From NCBI GenBank assembly GCA_900545125.1, contig UQXS01000090.1, positions 1 to 9,411 on the forward strand: a stretch of 9,411 nt of DNA, read 5' to 3'. How positions within the stretch are numbered: the stretch's first letter is position 1; every line of letters starts with the position of its first letter. This DNA comes from an uncultured Ruminococcus sp. GTDB taxonomy: Bacteria; Bacillota; Clostridia; Oscillospirales; Ruminococcaceae. Positions 6,685-9,411 of the stretch are shown here, piece after piece. A model generated the notes under the pieces. The model saw only the letters and a program-made list of their open reading frames with translations, did not search any database and was not told the origin of the DNA. The translations under genes were made by a program, and so were the position numbers.

Positions 6685-7815
6685 ATGCCTGTTTATCTTG
6701 ATAACGCTGCAACCACCAGACCATGTGCCCCGGCTGTTGCCGCAGCCGTCGATGCAATGACAGTTAATTTCGGGAATCCATCTTCTCTGCATAGAGCTGG
6801 GCTGGATGCTCAGCTTGTCATGGACAGAGCCAGAAAGATAATTGCCGATACTATAGGTGCATTACCTGACAACATCATTTTCACATCCGGAGCTACTGAA
6901 AGCAATAATCTTGCTCTTCGTGGAGCGTCGGCTGCGTATGGAAGAAAACGTCGGAAAATAATTATCTCGGCAGTTGAACACGCTTCAGTTGAAGAAACCG
7001 CTGCCGCTCTTGAAAAGAATGGATTTGAGGTAGTGAGGATCTCTCCAAGAAGCGACAGAAGGATATATTCTGAGGATTTCCTCGAATCATGCGACGAAAA
7101 TACCTGTCTTATCAGCATGATGCTTGTCAATAACGAGACCGGTTATATTCTCCCTGTAAAGGAGACTTTCACTGCCGTAAAACGCCGCTTTCCGGATATT
7201 ATTACACACTGCGACTGCGTTCAGGGATATATGAAGCTTCCGGTCAGGGTAAATTCTCTGGGAGCTGACCTGATTTCTTTCAGCGGTCATAAAATCCATG
7301 GCGTTAAGGGTGCAGGAGCTATTTATATAAAGAAAGGTATCAGGGTTCTTCCGGTTGTCACAGGAGGAAAGCAGGAAAAGGGAATTCGTTCCGGAACGGA
7401 AAGTGTTCCTTTGATAGCCGCATTCGGAGCTGCTGCGGAAACTCTTGCCGCAGATATCGGGCAGCGGTTTGACAGAGCGGCTGAACTCAAAAAATATCTT
7501 CTCGGACAATTATCGGATATTGAAAATATAGAAATAAATTCGCCGGATGACGGATCTCCGTATATCATAAATATTTCGGCAGTAGGAAAGCGGTCTGAAA
7601 TCATGCTTCATTTTCTTGAAAGCAGGGAGATTTACGTATCAAGCGGTTCGGCGTGTTCAAAAGGAGCGCAAAGCGGCGTTCTGGAACAGTTCGGAATCAC
7701 CGGAAAAAGAGCAGACAGCGCTCTGAGAATCAGCATAACGGCAGAGACAACGGAGGCTGAACTTGATTTGTTTGTGTCGGCTCTCCGTGAGGGGCTTGAA
7801 AAAATAAGAGGATAG
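6685..7815 (+). CDS. Cysteine desulfurase (NifS/IscS-like), probable sulfur donor to ThiI
   Basis: This 376-residue PLP enzyme takes sulfur from L-cysteine, leaving alanine and an enzyme persulfide. All key parts are present: YLDNAATTRP (4-13), TSGATESNN (67-75), H99 in AVEHAS (stacks on PLP), NNETG, D177 and Q180 in CDCVQ, the PLP lysine K203 in SFSGHKIHG, and the active-site C324 in SSGSACSKGA (319-328). Length is typical of the family. AGGAG lies 8 nt before the ATG. It is first in an operon with thiI only 14 nt downstream, the same arrangement as the dedicated desulfurase/ThiI pair of Bacillus (nifZ-thiI). Its job is therefore more likely tRNA thiolation than general Fe-S assembly, and no iscU, sufU or iscR lies next to it. 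The specific role is inferred from context; the enzyme class is firm. Confidence 0.94.
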   Translation: MPVYLDNAATTRPCAPAVAAAVDAMTVNFGNPSSLHRAGLDAQLVMDRARKIIADTIGALPDNIIFTSGATESNNLALRGASAAYGRKRRKIIISAVEHASVEETAAALEKNGFEVVRISPRSDRRIYSEDFLESCDENTCLISMMLVNNETGYILPVKETFTAVKRRFPDIITHCDCVQGYMKLPVRVNSLGADLISFSGHKIHGVKGAGAIYIKKGIRVLPVVTGGKQEKGIRSGTESVPLIAAFGAAAETLAADIGQRFDRAAELKKYLLGQLSDIENIEINSPDDGSPYIINISAVGKRSEIMLHFLESREIYVSSGSACSKGAQSGVLEQFGITGKRADSALRISITAETTEAELDLFVSALREGLEKIRG

Positions 7816-7829
7816 AAAGGATTACGAAA

Positions 7830-9005
7830 ATGAAAGAAGTTGTACTTGCAAAATATGGTGAAATGGCTTTGAAAGGACTTAACAAGCGGACTTTTGAAGA
7901 TATGCTCACAAAGAACATTAAGCGGAGGATAAAGCCGCTGGGGAGCTTTACCTGCACATCTGCGCAGTCTACAATGTATATCACCCCGAATGATGAAAAT
8001 GCCGATCTTTCGGATGTAGTAGACCGTGTGGGAAAAATATTCGGAATTGCAACTCTCTGCCGTGCCTGCGTCTGTGAGAAGGATTTTAACGATATCGCAG
8101 AAAAAAGCGTTGAATATCTTGCCGATGTGCTGAACAATGCTGCCACTTTCAAAGTGAATGCCAAGAGAGCGGACAAGGCTTTTCCTATGAAGTCCCCTGA
8201 GATCTGCATGGAACTGGGCGGGATCCTTCTTGAAAAATTTCCGCACCTTACAGTTGATGTGAAAAATCCGCAGGTAACGGTTACAGTGGAGATACGTGAT
8301 ACGAACGCTTACGTACACGGAGAAAATCTGAAAGGGGCAGGAGGTCTGCCGGTGGGAAGCAGCGGAAAGGCAATGCTTCTTCTTTCCGGAGGAATTGACA
8401 GTCCTGTTGCAGGCTGGATGATGGCAAAAAGAGGAGTCTATATTGAGGCAATACATTATGTAAGTCCGCCTTATACATCTGACCGTGCACAGCTTAAGGT
8501 CGAGCAGCTTTGCGAAAAACTTACCGATTACTGCGGCGGAATTGCCTTTCACTGCGTACCGTTTACAGAGATTCAGGAAGCAATCAAAGATAATTGTCCG
8601 GAGGAATTCTTTACAATTATAATGAGACGTCTTATGATGGAGATCGCCCAGAGAATAGCAGCCAGGGAAAATTGCCTTGCTCTTATCACCGGAGAAAGTG
8701 TCGGACAGGTTGCAAGTCAGACTATGGCGGCTATCGCTTGTACGGATGCGGTCTGCCGGATTCCCGTGTTCCGTCCTCTTGTGGGCATGGACAAGACAGA
8801 AATCATTGAAATTGCACGTAAAATAGATACATTTGAGACATCAACTCTTCCGTATGAGGATTGCTGTACGGTATTTACTCCACGTCATCCGAAGGTACGT
8901 CCGCAGCTCACGGATGTGGAGAAAGCTCAGAACAGCTTTGATTTTGAACCTCTTATTCAGAAAGCAGTTGAAAATACCGAAATGAAAACCTTTAATTTTA
9001 ATTGA
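7830..9005 (+). CDS. thiI: tRNA 4-thiouridine synthase ThiI (rhodanese-less form)
   Basis: This 391-residue cytoplasmic enzyme adenylates uridine 8 of tRNA and replaces its oxygen with sulfur; family members can also feed sulfur to thiamine thiazole. An N-terminal ferredoxin-like region leads into a THUMP RNA-binding domain, which ends near VTVEIRDTNAYVHGE. The ATP pyrophosphatase domain follows, with PP-loop LSGGIDSPVAGWMM (185-198), ITGESVGQVASQT and PVFRPLVGMDKTEI. Near the end EDCCTVFTPRHPKVRP carries C345/C346, one of which matches the E. coli catalytic Cys344 by family memory. The protein stops there: the C-terminal rhodanese domain of the 482-residue E. coli enzyme is absent, as in Bacillus, so sulfur presumably comes directly from the adjacent desulfurase. 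AAAGGA sits 8 nt before the ATG, and the preceding stop is 14 nt away, pointing to co-transcription. Confidence 0.95.
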   Translation: MKEVVLAKYGEMALKGLNKRTFEDMLTKNIKRRIKPLGSFTCTSAQSTMYITPNDENADLSDVVDRVGKIFGIATLCRACVCEKDFNDIAEKSVEYLADVLNNAATFKVNAKRADKAFPMKSPEICMELGGILLEKFPHLTVDVKNPQVTVTVEIRDTNAYVHGENLKGAGGLPVGSSGKAMLLLSGGIDSPVAGWMMAKRGVYIEAIHYVSPPYTSDRAQLKVEQLCEKLTDYCGGIAFHCVPFTEIQEAIKDNCPEEFFTIIMRRLMMEIAQRIAARENCLALITGESVGQVASQTMAAIACTDAVCRIPVFRPLVGMDKTEIIEIARKIDTFETSTLPYEDCCTVFTPRHPKVRPQLTDVEKAQNSFDFEPLIQKAVENTEMKTFNFN

Positions 9006-9053
9006 GATTGTTACAATTCAGTGAACGACTTTTGTTGATGATTAACATAGAAT

Positions 9054-9059
9054 AAGGAG
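9054..9059 (+). promoter_or_regulatory. Ribosome-binding site selecting the GTG start of pncC
   Basis: AAGGAG lies 9 nt upstream of GTG at 9069. An ATG at 9067 overlaps the GTG but is followed at once by TGA, and the pncC frame is closed upstream by TAG at 9048, so the GTG is the start. Confidence 0.8.
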
Positions 9060-9068
9060 AGGGCAAAT

Positions 9069-9411
9069 GTGAAAATTGTTGAATATGACAAATATACCGC
9101 CGAAAATCTTGACAAATTGGTTACAAATGTTGTACAATTGTTGGTACGGAGAGGTATATCTGTTTCTACTGCGGAGAGCTGCACCGGAGGTCTTTTGTCG
9201 GAACTGATAACGGCAGTGCCGGGAGCATCCGGAATTTTTGAACTGGGAATCTGCACTTATTCTGAGAGAATGAAAAACAGATTTCTGGATGTTTCTCCTG
9301 AAACTATTGAAAAATACGGAGTTGTAAGCCGTGAGGTTGCTCTTGAAATGGTCAGAGGACTGAAAAAGGTCTCCGGAGCCGATATCTGCATTTCCGTTAC
9401 GGGAATAGCAG
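9069..9411 (+). CDS. pncC: CinA C-terminal-type nicotinamide-nucleotide amidohydrolase, cut by window end
   Basis: The first 114 codons of a CinA-family protein are visible. The family hydrolyses NMN to nicotinate mononucleotide and ammonia, recycling pyridine nucleotide into NAD synthesis in the cytoplasm. The signature TAESCTGGLLSELIT (34-48) appears, then VPGASGIFELGICTYSERMKN in line, EKYGVVSRE, and SVTGIA at the window edge. The catalytic Ser-type motif around AESCTGG is intact. The N-terminal molybdopterin-binding-like domain of full CinA is absent, so this is the short PncC form, expected at about 160 residues. The start is GTG at 9069. It lies 63 nt after thiI with no terminator between them, so it probably shares that operon; no convincing separate promoter was found. 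The gene is incomplete at its 3' end. Confidence 0.92.
   Translation, partial: MKIVEYDKYTAENLDKLVTNVVQLLVRRGISVSTAESCTGGLLSELITAVPGASGIFELGICTYSERMKNRFLDVSPETIEKYGVVSREVALEMVRGLKKVSGADICISVTGIA

Noticed and set aside
7632..8552. Long minus-strand open frame (306 codons) opposite the desulfurase and thiI genes
   Set aside because: It is fully antisense to two well-supported enzymes, is rich in Cys, His and Ser with no recognisable motif, and lacks a promoter and ribosome-binding site.

Overview
The window looks like an ordinary chromosomal stretch from a low-to-mid-GC Gram-positive anaerobe. The sequence supports this through strong GGAGG ribosome-binding sites, near-consensus sigma-70/SigA promoters with exact 17-nt spacers, a GTG start, a rhodanese-less ThiI encoded next to its own cysteine desulfurase, a PduL-type phosphotransacylase, and a Thr-rich lipoprotein linker. 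A Ruminococcus-like member of the Oscillospiraceae is my best guess; this is inference, not proof. TGA and TAA both act as ordinary stops in intact genes here. No mobile element, CRISPR array, tRNA or rRNA was seen.

Layout. Positions 2-397 (+) hold the 3' end of endonuclease IV. Positions 435-1679 (+) hold a lipoprotein gene that reads in one frame from a good start and lipobox to the end, except for one TAA at codon 41, so I call it a pseudogene. A bidirectional terminator at 1680-1715 separates it from two minus-strand genes: pduL (2324-1743) and, upstream of it, a Na+/Ca2+-exchanger-like antiporter (3358-2420), each with its own promoter. The divergent intergenic region 3359-3573 carries back-to-back promoters.

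A plus-strand operon follows: an ArsB/NhaD-superfamily permease (3574-4923), a cytidylate-kinase-like protein (4942-5535) and an unrecognised three-helix membrane protein with a helical cytosolic tail (5554-6552). The two gaps are both 18 nt, and the operon ends in a hairpin terminator built over its last stop codon. A second plus-strand operon starts from an extended -10 promoter: cysteine desulfurase (6685-7815), thiI (7830-9005) and the start of a cinA/pncC-type amidohydrolase (9069 to the window end).

How the genes work together. The desulfurase and ThiI form a plausible sulfur relay for tRNA 4-thiouridine and possibly thiamine. PncC would recycle NMN in NAD metabolism. PduL would interconvert acetyl-CoA and acetyl phosphate outside a microcompartment. 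The permease, kinase-like and unknown membrane genes form the least understood unit. I see no strong evidence of a wholly new system. The best leads are that three-gene unit and the single-stop lipoprotein.
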